From JANPPS01 sp965246835 (GTDB lineage Bacteria > Pseudomonadota > Alphaproteobacteria > Acetobacterales > Acetobacteraceae), in NCBI GenBank assembly GCA_965246835.1, contig CBDFFQ010000001.1, forward strand, positions 2,170,001 to 2,234,000: DNA of 64,000 bases, written 5' to 3'. The notes below the pieces were generated by a model. That model saw nothing but the letters and a program-made list of their open reading frames with translations, was not told where the DNA came from and did no database searches. Positions 1 through 8,924 of the stretch are shown here, piece by piece (position 1 is the first letter of the stretch; each line of letters opens with the position of its first letter). Made by a program: the position numbers and the translations under genes.

Positions 1-732
1 GCTTTCCACGACGACCGCCTGATGCAGCTCGTGACGGCGGCGGAGGCGGCGGGGGTCGAGATGGTGGCCGACAACATCCTCTATGTGGATGCCGGGGCCG
101 ACCAGGTCGTGCGCAGCGCCTTCCCCGTGTCCGATGCGCCGCGAGAGGTCACGAAGGCCGACCTGGCCCGGCACGCGGACACCTATGCCGATTTCGATTT
201 CGGCATCCTCAAGCCCATCATGCGCCGGGACTTCCTGGTGACACATGGGCTGACCTATACCGACAAGACCCGGCTGTCCGAAGACTTTTACTATCTGCTG
301 ACATTTTTCGTGGCCGGCGGCCGTGGTCTCGTTTTGCCCACGCCGCTTTATTACTGGACCATGCCATTCGGCACGATCTCCCGGACCTGGACCGAGACCG
401 GGGCCGGCGCCTGGCGCTACGACTACCGGGAGGCGCTCGATGCCAACGAGCATTTCTTGAACGCGATGACCGCGCGCGGAGAGGCCGGGTTGACCGCCAT
501 GCTGCGCGCGCGCTCCCGCCAATACCGGGTCATGATCGATTACCTGGGCGCGCAACGAATGGCCGCGGAAGGGAACCGGCTGGGTGCGCTGCGCCGCATC
601 GCGGGCCGCCCCGGGACGTGGCGGTTGCTGCTGACCCGCGTGCTGGGCCGGGTGCGCCGGGCCGTGGCACCGGATCGCAGCCTGCAGGTGGTGGCCGAGC
701 ATCCGCCGTTGCGGTTGGTGGGCGCGCAATGA
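1..732 (+). CDS. Glycosyltransferase family 2, C-terminal part (5' truncated by window edge)
   Basis: The reading frame is open from the first base, so the gene starts outside the window; 243 residues are visible. The segment with LSEDFYYLL and the following LPTPLYYW resembles the acceptor-side half of GT2 transferases of the ExoO/succinoglycan type, where the (S/T)ED motif lies near the catalytic base. The N-terminal nucleotide-binding DxD half is missing from view. The likely role is transfer of a sugar from an NDP-sugar onto a surface polysaccharide intermediate at the cytoplasmic face of the inner membrane. Its stop overlaps the next start in an ATGA junction, so it is the head or middle of a translationally coupled operon. 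The family is fairly sure; donor and acceptor are unknown. Confidence 0.75.
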   Translation, partial: AFHDDRLMQLVTAAEAAGVEMVADNILYVDAGADQVVRSAFPVSDAPREVTKADLARHADTYADFDFGILKPIMRRDFLVTHGLTYTDKTRLSEDFYYLLTFFVAGGRGLVLPTPLYYWTMPFGTISRTWTETGAGAWRYDYREALDANEHFLNAMTARGEAGLTAMLRARSRQYRVMIDYLGAQRMAAEGNRLGALRRIAGRPGTWRLLLTRVLGRVRRAVAPDRSLQVVAEHPPLRLVGAQ

Positions 733-1637
733 CCCGCGTCTTGGTGGTCAGCGCGTCCGATAGTGCGTTCATGCCGTTGCTGCGCGGCATGATCGCCTCG
801 CTCGATCGCACGCGCTGCGACCTCGCATGTTTCGATATCGGCCTGGGCCCGGCGGATCGCGCCTGGCTGGCGGCGCAGGGGATCGCCGTGGCCGCGCCCG
901 GGCCGCATCTGGGGATCGACGCCGCTTCGCACCGGCCCGCCTTGCTGTCGTTCCTCGCGCGGCCCTTCCTGCCGTCCTATTTCCCGGGCTACGACGTGTA
1001 TGCCTGGATCGATTCGGACGTCTGGCTGCAGGATACGGCCGTGCTGGACCGCTATGTCGCGGGCGCGCTCGCGCAGGGCCTGGCCGTCACGCATGAGCGG
1101 GAGCGGGGCTACCGGTTCCAGGCCTGGCTGTTCGGCTGGACGGCCAAGCACATGCTCTTGGGCTACGGGCCCGGCACCGCCGCCTATCTGCTGAGCCGGC
1201 CGCACGTGAATGCCGGGTTCTTCGCGATCGCGGCCGATGCGCCGCATTGGGCGGCTTGGGCGGACCGGTATGCGGCGGCGATCGGGCGCACCGGGGCGCT
1301 GGTGCCGCATGACCAGTTCGCGCTGAACCACGCGCTGCATGCCGGGCCGTTCGGGCGGGCGCTGCCGGCGGCATTGCTGGACCCCGGATGCAACTGGATC
1401 TGCGACCGCGGCGTGCCGATGTGGAACGACGCGCAAGGAGCGTTCTGCAAGCCGTACGCACCGCATGAGCCCATTGGCGCGCTGCACCTGGCGGGCCCGG
1501 CGAAGCGGACCGTTTATACGATCCACCGCACAGGCGGCGGTCAGTTCCGCACGATGCTGGTGCATGGCGCCTGCCCCGGCGCGCCCGTGCTGGTATCCCC
1601 GCTGGAGGCGCCGGCATCCCTGCCGGTTGCGGCCTGA
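729..1637 (+). CDS. Putative nucleotide-sugar transferase (GT-A like)
   Basis: 302 residues, starting at the ATG that overlaps the preceding stop by four bases. The N-terminus reads as a beta-strand followed by an LLRGMIASLD helix. WIDSDVWLQ about 90 residues in supplies a DxD metal and nucleotide-sugar motif. NAGFFAI and the later HDQFALNHAL match acceptor-domain motifs of capsule and LPS GT-A enzymes. No signal peptide or membrane span is seen, so it is presumably cytosolic and works with the upstream GT2 on the same glycan. The exact CAZy family cannot be named from motifs alone. It could also be a nucleotide-diphospho-sugar transferase-like protein of unknown substrate. Confidence 0.7.
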   Translation: MTRVLVVSASDSAFMPLLRGMIASLDRTRCDLACFDIGLGPADRAWLAAQGIAVAAPGPHLGIDAASHRPALLSFLARPFLPSYFPGYDVYAWIDSDVWLQDTAVLDRYVAGALAQGLAVTHERERGYRFQAWLFGWTAKHMLLGYGPGTAAYLLSRPHVNAGFFAIAADAPHWAAWADRYAAAIGRTGALVPHDQFALNHALHAGPFGRALPAALLDPGCNWICDRGVPMWNDAQGAFCKPYAPHEPIGALHLAGPAKRTVYTIHRTGGGQFRTMLVHGACPGAPVLVSPLEAPASLPVAA

Positions 1638-1641
1638 GCCG

Positions 1642-2361
1642 ATGCGAATGCTGATGGCATTCGTGATGATGGCAGGTTCGGCGATGGCAGCCGGGCCGGA
1701 GGGGGCCTGCCTGTCCGCGATCGAGGCGGTGCAGCGCGGCGGGACCGTGCCGCCCGGGCTTTTGGGCGCCATCGCGCGGACCGAGAGCGGACGGGCGGTC
1801 CCGGGCGGCCGGGTCGTGCCCTGGCCCTGGACGATCAACGCGGCCGGCACCGGGCATTTCTATGAGAGTGCCGAGGCTGCGATCGCGGCCGTGGGCGCGT
1901 TCCGGGCCGCCGGCATCCAGTCGATCGATGTCGGGTGCATGCAGGTCAACCTCCTGCATCACCCCACCGCGTTCACGAGCCTGCAACAGGCCTTCGACCC
2001 CGCCGCCAATGCCGCCTACGCCGCCAAGTTCCTGACGGGGTTGCGCACGGAGCTCGGCAACTGGCCGCGCGCGGTCCAGGCCTACCATTCGCGCACGCCG
2101 GAGCTGGCGGTCGCCTATGGCCGCCGGGTCCTGGGCGATTGGCCGGGCGCGCCGCCTGCTGCGCCGCCGCCGCCAGTCGTTGCGGATCGCTGGAACGTCT
2201 ACACGCCGGAGTTCAAGCAGCGCCTCGCGCACGATGCGGCGGAACGTGCGGAGCGGGACCGCCGTCTGCTGGGCCGGCCAGAGGAGCCGCCGCGTGAAGT
2301 GGCCGTGCGCACGCGCCGCCCGGGCACTCGCCTCGCCTTTCTCGAGCCGCGGCGGCCATGA
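1642..2361 (+). CDS. Secreted lytic transglycosylase (SLT fold)
   Basis: 239 residues. It opens with a hydrophobic leader ending AMAAG, a signal peptide likely cut near residue 17. The SLT catalytic motif follows as GLLGAIARTESGR, with Glu48 as the expected catalytic acid. The conserved (I/V)GCMQVN block and a YHSRTPELA block are typical of goose-lysozyme-like transglycosylases. Such enzymes cleave the MurNAc-GlcNAc bond of peptidoglycan in the periplasm. The C-terminal 80 residues are Pro/Ala-rich and then highly charged (ERDRRLLGRPEE), with no recognised domain. Lying in a polysaccharide operon, it may open the wall for an export complex, which is an inference. The start is the ATG 4 bases after the upstream stop. 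Confidence 0.85.
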   Translation: MRMLMAFVMMAGSAMAAGPEGACLSAIEAVQRGGTVPPGLLGAIARTESGRAVPGGRVVPWPWTINAAGTGHFYESAEAAIAAVGAFRAAGIQSIDVGCMQVNLLHHPTAFTSLQQAFDPAANAAYAAKFLTGLRTELGNWPRAVQAYHSRTPELAVAYGRRVLGDWPGAPPAAPPPPVVADRWNVYTPEFKQRLAHDAAERAERDRRLLGRPEEPPREVAVRTRRPGTRLAFLEPRRP

Positions 2362-3488
2362 GCGAGGCCCGGCTCGGTCCCGCGCAATCCGCCTATCTCG
2401 ACCTGTTGCGCGGTCTGGCGGCGCAGCTTGTGCTGCTGCACCACACGGTCGCGATCTGCCTGCCGTCCTCGGGGCTGGACCGGTTGGGCGGCGGGGCGCT
2501 GGGCGTGCTGGTGTTCTTCTTGCTGTCCGGGTTCCTGATCACCGGCACCGTGGCGTCCCGCGTCGCATCGGGCCGGTTCTCGTTGACCGAGTTCACCGTG
2601 AGCCGCGCCACCCGCATCTTTCTGCCGTATGTGCCTGCGCTGGTGCTGGTGGCACTTCTGGACCGGTGGATGCTGCACAGCCCCGTCTATTCCTACACCG
2701 CCGATTACACGGCGCCGACCGCGGTTGCGAACCTCTTCATGCTGCAGGACTTCCCGCCGTTCCAGATCCTGCGCCGGCTGGGCGTGCCGGACCAGGCGTG
2801 GTTCTTCAAGACGTTCGGCTCCGGCCGGCAGTTCTGGACGGTCAGCATCGAGTGGTGGATCTATCTCACCGTGGGCATCGGCACCGCGCTCGCGCTGACC
2901 CGGCGGGGCGCCGTGTGGTGGGGCGTGTTGGCCTTCGTTGCGATCGAGCCGTTGTATAATTTGGTGGGCGGTCCCGGCGATTGCCTGACGCTCGCTTGGC
3001 TGCTGGGCGCCGGGGCGTGGTGGGTGGTCCAGCGGGCGGCGCTGCCGGGTGCCGGGCTGGCCTGGGCCGGGTGCGTCGTGCTTGCGGGCACCAGGCTGTT
3101 CTTCACCCATGGGCGCATTTACGACGCGGTGTTCGCCTTGCTGCTGGCGGCGGTGCTGTTCGTGCCGTTGCTGTTGCTGCGGGGCGGGCGGCTCATGTGG
3201 CTGACGCGGCTGCGGTTCGACCGGTTGTCGTTCCATAGCTACTCGCTCTATCTCACGCATGGCACGATCGGGCTGCTACTGGTGGCGCGGCTGGGCGATG
3301 CGGCCATGGGCTGGCCGGGCGTGCTGCTGGTGGTCGTGCTCTGCAACCTGGTGGCGATCCCGTTCGCGGCGGCGTTCGAGTTGCCGCAGCGCCGGGTGCG
3401 TCGCCTCATCCTCGACCGGCTCTCGGCCGCACAGCCAGCCCTGTCATCAGGGTCCGGTCAGTTTTTTGGGTCAAAACCGGGGAGCTGA
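2358..3488 (+). CDS. Acyltransferase 3 family membrane protein
   Basis: 376 residues with about ten hydrophobic segments. The N-terminus YLDLLRGLAAQLVLLHH carries the Arg and His typical of the Acyl_transf_3 (OafA/ExoZ/NodX) family, and YSLYLTHGTIG near residue 300 is the usual late motif. Family members acetylate or succinylate sugars of exopolysaccharide, O-antigen or Nod factors at the inner membrane. The ATG overlaps the lytic transglycosylase stop by four bases, so it closes the same operon. The last 15 residues (SSGSGQFFGSKPGS) are not conserved in style and may be run-through into intergenic sequence. Confidence 0.88.
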   Translation: MSEARLGPAQSAYLDLLRGLAAQLVLLHHTVAICLPSSGLDRLGGGALGVLVFFLLSGFLITGTVASRVASGRFSLTEFTVSRATRIFLPYVPALVLVALLDRWMLHSPVYSYTADYTAPTAVANLFMLQDFPPFQILRRLGVPDQAWFFKTFGSGRQFWTVSIEWWIYLTVGIGTALALTRRGAVWWGVLAFVAIEPLYNLVGGPGDCLTLAWLLGAGAWWVVQRAALPGAGLAWAGCVVLAGTRLFFTHGRIYDAVFALLLAAVLFVPLLLLRGGRLMWLTRLRFDRLSFHSYSLYLTHGTIGLLLVARLGDAAMGWPGVLLVVVLCNLVAIPFAAAFELPQRRVRRLILDRLSAAQPALSSGSGQFFGSKPGS

Positions 3489-3529
3489 TCCGTCCTCCGG
3501 TTGGGGAGGAGATCGCGAGGGACCCCGTC

Positions 3530-6250
3530 ATGACCTCCGTCAATCGCGCGCCGAACCTGGGTGAAATGCGGTCCACGCCCGATCATGGCATGGTCGACAA
3601 CCGTGCGTTCACCACCTTTGCGCAGCGGGCGCTCCGGCTCGATAAGCCGGCGCTCCCGGCGGTGAGCAGCAGCCCGGTGCCGCGGGACGACGTGGGCAAC
3701 CCGGTCGTGTTCCGCCCCACGGCGATGGGCGACATGAAGGTCATCAAGACCGGGGATGGCCGGCTGCTGGAGCCGATCACCGTCCGGACGATCGAGACTG
3801 CGGACCCCAAGAACCCGGACAACGTGACCACCCGGAAACTGTATTCCGGATCGTTCGAGGCGATGCCCTCCCCGCTGCGGGACGGCATGGTCAAGCTGCA
3901 GATCAGCGGCAACGACATCCCGGATTATCATTTCGCGAGCGAGGCCAAGGTCGCAAATCGGTTCGCGGCGCCGGGCAAGACGATGTACGCGATGACGGAG
4001 GTGCTGAAGGACGGGTCGGAGACGCTGCTGGGTGTGGGCGCGCTGACGGCCGGGCACGGCGTGACCAAGGACGGCGAGGCGCAGGAGATCTCGTATCTGC
4101 AGCATCTCGTGGGTAGCAAGGGCTCCGGCATCCAGATCGCCAAAGCGGCTTTTTCGGACGCCAACGACCGCGGCACGCATCTGCTGTTCGACAGCTACGA
4201 CCCGCGTAACGAACTGCCGGGCGCGCCGTATTCGCAGCAGCGTTTCGCGCCCGATTTCGCGACCGCCACCACGATCTACGACCCGCGCACGATGTTCGCC
4301 GCGGAAGACCAGATCTCCGCCGAGATGCGGCAGGCGCAGGGATTGCCGGCAGATGCCAAGGTGGATGCGGGCATCTGCCCGGTGATCGGCATCACGCCGT
4401 TCGACAAGGCCATGGGCCATGACAATGACGCCATCCGGGCGGCGCTGTTCCCCGAAATGGCCGGCAAGACGCTGGCGGAGTTGACACCCGAGCAGCGCGC
4501 GCAATGGGCGGCCGCCAGCAACGCCTTCGGCCACACGATCAACGAAGACGGCACGCGCACGCCGAAATACCATTCGGATGGCACCCAGCACGGCCTGACG
4601 CCGCTATTGGCCTGGGACGGCACCCTGCGGCGGGATCGCGCGGGGGAGCTGATCACCAGCAACCACCCGACCGGCACCGAGATGCAGATGGGCAAGTTCA
4701 CCGAGAACGGGCCCCGCACCGCGGACGGGGACGTGATCATCCCCTCGCACTACTACACCTCCCGCGGCATCTCGAATTCCTACCCCACCACCTCCCTCGA
4801 GATGGGCCAGTTCGGCCATACCGGCCGCGCGCCGAGCGAGCCGGAGCCGCCGATGAGCTTTGCCAAGCCGGAACGCTCGCCCCAACCGTATCGCTATAAA
4901 GCCGGGGCGGACGGGATGGAGGCGCTGGACCCGGCACATCGCAGCCTGTCGCAACGGGCGGGGGATCTGGTGCAGGGCGGGCGTGACACGCTGCAGGCGG
5001 GGCGCCAGAAGATCGATGACGGCCTGACCGCGATCGGCGCCAAGGTGGACCAGGGCAAGGCCCAGGTCGCGGGCGCGTTCGACACCCATGTCTGGACGCC
5101 GCTGGCGCGCACGGAGGCGGGCCGGGCCGCGCTGGAGCTAGGGGCTTCCGCGCAGGTGGCGCGCGTTGCCGCCACGCAGACCGCGCCCACGCGCGCGACG
5201 GACGGCCCGTATAACGCCGTGCTGCCGCTGTATCCGGGCACCAGCGCGTTCAAGGCGACCTCCCCGGCACTGACCGACACCACGACGACGCTGAAGACTC
5301 AGAACGGGCTGCACTTCGCCGCGGGCACGCCGGGCGGGGTGCCGCAGGAGTATTGGGCCGGAGCGCCGGGCATGGCGTTCGGGGAGCCGTTGCTGGTGGA
5401 TTACACGCTGCGACCGGCACTGGCGAACACGATCAATACGGCGTCCGGGATGGCCAAGACGGCGGCCAACGCGGTCACGGGGGCGGGCCTGGCGACGCTT
5501 GCGGCCGGGATGGCGACCGGATCGCTCCAATTCGGGCATTTCGTGAGCGATTCGCCCACACGCACTGCGCAGGAGAAGGCGATCGATCGGATCGTGAACC
5601 TGCCGAAGGGGACGGAGATGGCCTATGCCTCGGCGCAGGTGCCGTTCACGCCCAAGGAGTGGAACCTGGCCTCCACCGCCTTTGCCGGCGTGAAGCACCA
5701 GCCATTCTACTACAAGGCCGCGTTCCTGCCGGGGCAGAAAGGGGTGTCACCCTGGACGGACGTGATGGATAACCGGTTGAAAGTCGTGTTCCAGAACACA
5801 GCCGGGCAGAACATCGCGTTTGGCGGGCTGCTGACCGGGAACGAGAACCTGTATGTCAACCGGATGCTGATCGCGAACGTGCCGCGCGCGGCCGCGCCGA
5901 TGGCGACGCTGGATGTGCTGCCGAACGCGCAGCGGGGCGCTGCGGTCGATGGCTCGGTCGGGATGATGGCGGCGCCGGTGGGCGTGTTCGCGCTGACGGA
6001 TTACGGCGTGTATGGCACCCGCGTCACGGAGGGCAAGATGATCAGCCCGGCGGCCGTCCGCGTCTTGGTCGGGACCGAGGGTTTCAAGGGCAGCAAGCTT
6101 TCGGTCGGCCGGCCGGACGTGATCGACTTCAAGGCCGTGAGCCCGAACCCGAGCTATCGCGCGGACGACCCGATCCTGAAATCCGCACAGAACTCGGCGA
6201 CGGCGATCCGGGAGTTCTTTACGGGGAAGCCGACGACGCCGGGGCAGTGA
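3530..6250 (+). CDS. Large orphan protein with a possible GNAT-like region
   Basis: 906 residues, function unknown. There is no signal peptide. Residues 100-245 may form an acetyltransferase-like fold: GSKGSGIQIAKAAFSDANDRG at 195-215 resembles the GNAT acetyl-CoA loop plus helix, and HLLFDSYDPRN and YSQQRFAPDF follow in GNAT order. Residues 465-520 are amphipathic and charged (DLVQGGRDTLQAGRQKIDDG), probably helical. A small-residue hydrophobic stretch near 640-670 (TGAGLATLAAGMATG) could insert into a membrane. The rest looks globular and beta-rich. It stands alone, 41 bases after the acyltransferase and convergent with the deacylase. An effector or toxin-like role is conceivable but unsupported; an ordinary cytosolic enzyme is not excluded. 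Confidence 0.6.
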   Translation: MTSVNRAPNLGEMRSTPDHGMVDNRAFTTFAQRALRLDKPALPAVSSSPVPRDDVGNPVVFRPTAMGDMKVIKTGDGRLLEPITVRTIETADPKNPDNVTTRKLYSGSFEAMPSPLRDGMVKLQISGNDIPDYHFASEAKVANRFAAPGKTMYAMTEVLKDGSETLLGVGALTAGHGVTKDGEAQEISYLQHLVGSKGSGIQIAKAAFSDANDRGTHLLFDSYDPRNELPGAPYSQQRFAPDFATATTIYDPRTMFAAEDQISAEMRQAQGLPADAKVDAGICPVIGITPFDKAMGHDNDAIRAALFPEMAGKTLAELTPEQRAQWAAASNAFGHTINEDGTRTPKYHSDGTQHGLTPLLAWDGTLRRDRAGELITSNHPTGTEMQMGKFTENGPRTADGDVIIPSHYYTSRGISNSYPTTSLEMGQFGHTGRAPSEPEPPMSFAKPERSPQPYRYKAGADGMEALDPAHRSLSQRAGDLVQGGRDTLQAGRQKIDDGLTAIGAKVDQGKAQVAGAFDTHVWTPLARTEAGRAALELGASAQVARVAATQTAPTRATDGPYNAVLPLYPGTSAFKATSPALTDTTTTLKTQNGLHFAAGTPGGVPQEYWAGAPGMAFGEPLLVDYTLRPALANTINTASGMAKTAANAVTGAGLATLAAGMATGSLQFGHFVSDSPTRTAQEKAIDRIVNLPKGTEMAYASAQVPFTPKEWNLASTAFAGVKHQPFYYKAAFLPGQKGVSPWTDVMDNRLKVVFQNTAGQNIAFGGLLTGNENLYVNRMLIANVPRAAAPMATLDVLPNAQRGAAVDGSVGMMAAPVGVFALTDYGVYGTRVTEGKMISPAAVRVLVGTEGFKGSKLSVGRPDVIDFKAVSPNPSYRADDPILKSAQNSATAIREFFTGKPTTPGQ

Positions 6251-6280
6251 TGCAACGCGCGGCTCGCAATGACAATGCGA

Positions 6281-7396
6281 TCATGGACTCAACAGCAAAC
6301 CGCTCCGCAAGGCGGTCCGGCCCGCCACTTTACCCAGACGCTGGCCCGCCATCACGAAGCGGGGTCCGATCATGGCGAACAGCACGCCATCGACCGGAGC
6401 CGTCACATCCGTCGACTGTCCGGTCAGCGGGTCCACGACTTCGCCGATGCGTTGCCCGGTGTGGACCATGACGCCGACCGTGGCACCGTGGACGAAGATG
6501 CCGTCGATCGCGGCCAGCGGGATGCCGAGCCCGGCCAGCGGCGTCGGCTCGCAGCGTGGTTCGGGCAAGGGCGGGGGATCGCCCGCGATGCAGCCGCGGT
6601 GTTGCAGGAAGCCGATCAGGGAAGCCGCGTCGGCCGCCGCCAGGTCGTGACGCACATCGGCGCCACCGCGCAACTCCACCGTGGTGGCGAGGCACCCCAG
6701 GGCGATCGGATGCTCGGGAAAACGTTCTTGCAACAGCAGCCAGGGCCGACTGCAGGCCTCATCGAACGGATCGTCACCGGATTCCGTCGCCACCAGCAAC
6801 GCGGTGGAGCCCAGTAGCCGGGACAGCGGCGTCAGGTCATGGGCCTGCGGTGTCAGGCCGTAGAGGTGCATCGCGGCGACCCCGTCGCAATGCAGATCGA
6901 GCACGATGTCGGCGTCGGCGGCGAGGCCGAGCAGCGCGCGCTTCAGGCACTGCGCCGGCGTCGTGCCCGGGGCGTCGCTGGCGTGGCGGAGCAGGGCGGC
7001 GCGGATCAGGGCGGTGTTGGCGCCGGCATCCGGGCCGAGCGCGGCGCCGATTTCGCCGATCCGATCCTCCGTCAGCACCGGGTAGCCCCGGTTGAAGTTG
7101 CCGCCGTCCCGCAGGTCGAACCGCCCGATGCTGGCGCCCAGCAATCGCTGCGACAGGCCGATCGGGTTGGCCAGCGGCACGACCACGATCTCCCCCCGGA
7201 TCTGGCCTGCGGCCTCCAGCTCCGTCAGGCGCTGGCACAGATGATGCGCCGCCAGCATGCCCGGCACCTCATCGGCATGCAGCCCGCCCTGTATATAGGT
7301 TTTGGGCCGTGCGCCGGGCGTGCCGAACCGCATGATGGTGAGGTGGATGGCAAGGCCCGGGGCGGCGGCGATCGGTAGGGTGGATGTTTGGGGCAT
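6281..7396 (-). CDS. M14-type deacylase (succinylglutamate desuccinylase/aspartoacylase family)
   Basis: 371 residues. Zinc ligands are visible as His40 and Glu43 in QGGLHADEVPG and His169 in LDLHCD. NFNRGYP (Asn102, Arg103) is the substrate-binding pair of the family. The C-terminal 100 residues form the beta-rich extension seen in AstE/aspartoacylase-like proteins (TVGVMVHTGQ, DVTAPVDGVLF). It probably hydrolyses an N-acyl or carboxypeptidase-like amide bond in the cytosol; the substrate is unknown. It is divergent from the dihydroxyacetone operon, with 165 bases between starts, so it may share its regulatory region. Convergent with the upstream orphan gene. Confidence 0.85.
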   Translation of the reverse strand: MPQTSTLPIAAAPGLAIHLTIMRFGTPGARPKTYIQGGLHADEVPGMLAAHHLCQRLTELEAAGQIRGEIVVVPLANPIGLSQRLLGASIGRFDLRDGGNFNRGYPVLTEDRIGEIGAALGPDAGANTALIRAALLRHASDAPGTTPAQCLKRALLGLAADADIVLDLHCDGVAAMHLYGLTPQAHDLTPLSRLLGSTALLVATESGDDPFDEACSRPWLLLQERFPEHPIALGCLATTVELRGGADVRHDLAAADAASLIGFLQHRGCIAGDPPPLPEPRCEPTPLAGLGIPLAAIDGIFVHGATVGVMVHTGQRIGEVVDPLTGQSTDVTAPVDGVLFAMIGPRFVMAGQRLGKVAGRTALRSGLLLSP

Positions 7397-7460
7397 GACC
7401 CCGCCGTTACCGCAAATCGCGCGGCGCGCCCAGCCGGGAATGTTTCTTCGTCGGCTGAGA

Positions 7461-7503
7461 TTGTTTAGTTGACTTGGGCGACATCGCCCGTCTTACTAAA
7501 CAA
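7461..7503 (+). promoter_or_regulatory. Nested inverted repeat over the putative dha-operon promoter
   Basis: Bases 7461-7469 (TTGTTTAGT) and 7495-7503 (ACTAAACAA) are a perfect 9-bp inverted repeat. Between them lies a second perfect repeat, GGGCGA-CA-TCGCCC. A TTGACT hexamer at 7469-7474 resembles a -35 box, with a weak -10 candidate around 7493-7499. The left outer arm therefore touches the -35 and the right arm touches the -10. Geometry and AT-rich arms in a GC-rich region suggest a repressor operator; a transcribed stem-loop is the alternative. The regulator is not identified. Confidence 0.5.
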
Positions 7504-7561
7504 GCTGGCGGCCCGTCGCCGACCAGGAACCGGTCCATATCGTCGGCAAGACGGGGGCCAG

Positions 7562-8914
7562 ATGGGGGACACGTACGTGAAACGAACGGTACTGGCCGGA
7601 CTGTGCCTGCTTGCAAGCGCCTTCGCCGTGACTGTCGCCACACCGAGCCCGGCGCACGCGCAGCAGAAATCCCTGACGCTCTGTTGGGCTGCCTGGGACC
7701 CGGCGAATGCGCTGGTGGAGCTGTCGAAGGACTTCACCACCCAATCCGGCATCCAAATGAAATACGAGTTCGTGCCGTGGACCAGCTATGCCGACCGGTT
7801 CCTGAACGAACTAAACAGCAAGGGCAAGCTGTGCGACCTCATCATCGGCGATAGCCAGTGGATCGGGGGCGCCGCCGAGAACGGGCAATACGTGAAGCTC
7901 AACGCCTTCTTCGACCGCGAAGGCATCAAGATGAGCGACTTCATGCCCGCGACCGTCACGGGATACAGCGAATGGCCGAAGGGCACGCCGAATTACTGGG
8001 CGCTGCCGGCCATGGGGGACGCGGTGGGCTGGACCTATCGCAAAGACTGGTTCGCACGGCCCGAGATCCGCGCCGCGTTCCTGGCGAAGTATAACCGCGA
8101 GCTGGCGCCGCCCAAGACGTGGGACGAGCTGAAGCAAGTGGCCGAGTTCTTCCAGGGCCGCGATATCGACGGCAAGAAGGTCTATGGCGCGTATGTCTAT
8201 ACCGAGCGTGGGTCGGAAGGCATCACCATGGGCGTGACCAACGCGCTGTATGCCTACGGCTTCAAATACGAGGACCCGAACAAGCCCTACTCCATGGAAG
8301 GCTTCGTCAACTCGCCCGGCGCGGTGCAGGGGCTCGAGGCGTACAAGGCATTGGTAAAATGCTGCACGGCACCTGGTATGACGAACGCGTATATGTCGGA
8401 GGGGCTGGACGCGTTCAAATCCGGCCAGGTCGCGATGCAGATGAACTTCTTCGCGTTCTTCCCGGGCCTGTTCAAGGACCCCAATGTCGGCGGGGACCGG
8501 ATCGGGTTCTTCGTGAACCCGGGCGCCCAGTTCCGCGCGGCGCAGCTCGGCGGACAGGGCATCTCCGTCGTGGCGTATTCCGACAAGCAGGCCGATGCGC
8601 TGCGCTACATCAAGTGGTTCGCCGGCACGGACGTGCAGAAGCGGTGGTGGGCGCTGGGCGGCTATAGCTGTTCCCGCGCCGTGCTGGAGGACCCGGGCTT
8701 CGTGGCATCGGCGCCGTTCGCGCAGGACTTCCTCGACAGCATGAAGATCGTGGTCGATTTCTGGGCGGAGCCTTCCTATGCGGAGCTGCTGCTGGCGATG
8801 CAGAAGCGCATCCATGACTACGTGATCGCCGATCAGGGGACGGCGAAGGGCGCGCTGGACTTGCTGGTGGCGGATTGGACCAAGGTGTTCAAGGCGGACG
8901 GCAAGATCAAGTAG
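7562..8914 (+). CDS. ABC transporter sugar-binding protein
   Basis: 450 residues from ATG 7562. The in-frame GTG at 7577 has a better-spaced GGGGGA upstream and gives a cleaner signal peptide (basic VKR, hydrophobic core, cut after PAHAQ), so it may be the true start. The mature protein is a MalE-type (family 1) periplasmic solute-binding protein: LCWAAWDPANALVELSKDF at the N-terminus, IIGDSQWIGG, and a late AQLGGQGISVVAYSDKQADALRYIKWF block. It delivers a sugar or polyol to the two permeases that follow. It is the first gene of an 11-gene operon ending in dihydroxyacetone kinase, which points to a triose or related C3-C6 substrate. The substrate itself cannot be read from sequence. Confidence 0.88.
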   Translation: MGDTYVKRTVLAGLCLLASAFAVTVATPSPAHAQQKSLTLCWAAWDPANALVELSKDFTTQSGIQMKYEFVPWTSYADRFLNELNSKGKLCDLIIGDSQWIGGAAENGQYVKLNAFFDREGIKMSDFMPATVTGYSEWPKGTPNYWALPAMGDAVGWTYRKDWFARPEIRAAFLAKYNRELAPPKTWDELKQVAEFFQGRDIDGKKVYGAYVYTERGSEGITMGVTNALYAYGFKYEDPNKPYSMEGFVNSPGAVQGLEAYKALVKCCTAPGMTNAYMSEGLDAFKSGQVAMQMNFFAFFPGLFKDPNVGGDRIGFFVNPGAQFRAAQLGGQGISVVAYSDKQADALRYIKWFAGTDVQKRWWALGGYSCSRAVLEDPGFVASAPFAQDFLDSMKIVVDFWAEPSYAELLLAMQKRIHDYVIADQGTAKGALDLLVADWTKVFKADGKIK

Positions 8915-8924
8915 CGCGGCAACC

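Noticed and set aside
540..1850. 436-codon minus-strand frame opposite the glycosyltransferases
   Set aside because: No motif or ribosome site; opposite frames carry clear GT and SLT motifs and tight operon spacing.
3454..3480. Terminator at the end of the acyltransferase gene (CCGGT...T6...AAAACCGG)
   Set aside because: Stem is imperfect, lies inside the coding frame, and the T-run is in the loop rather than after the stem.
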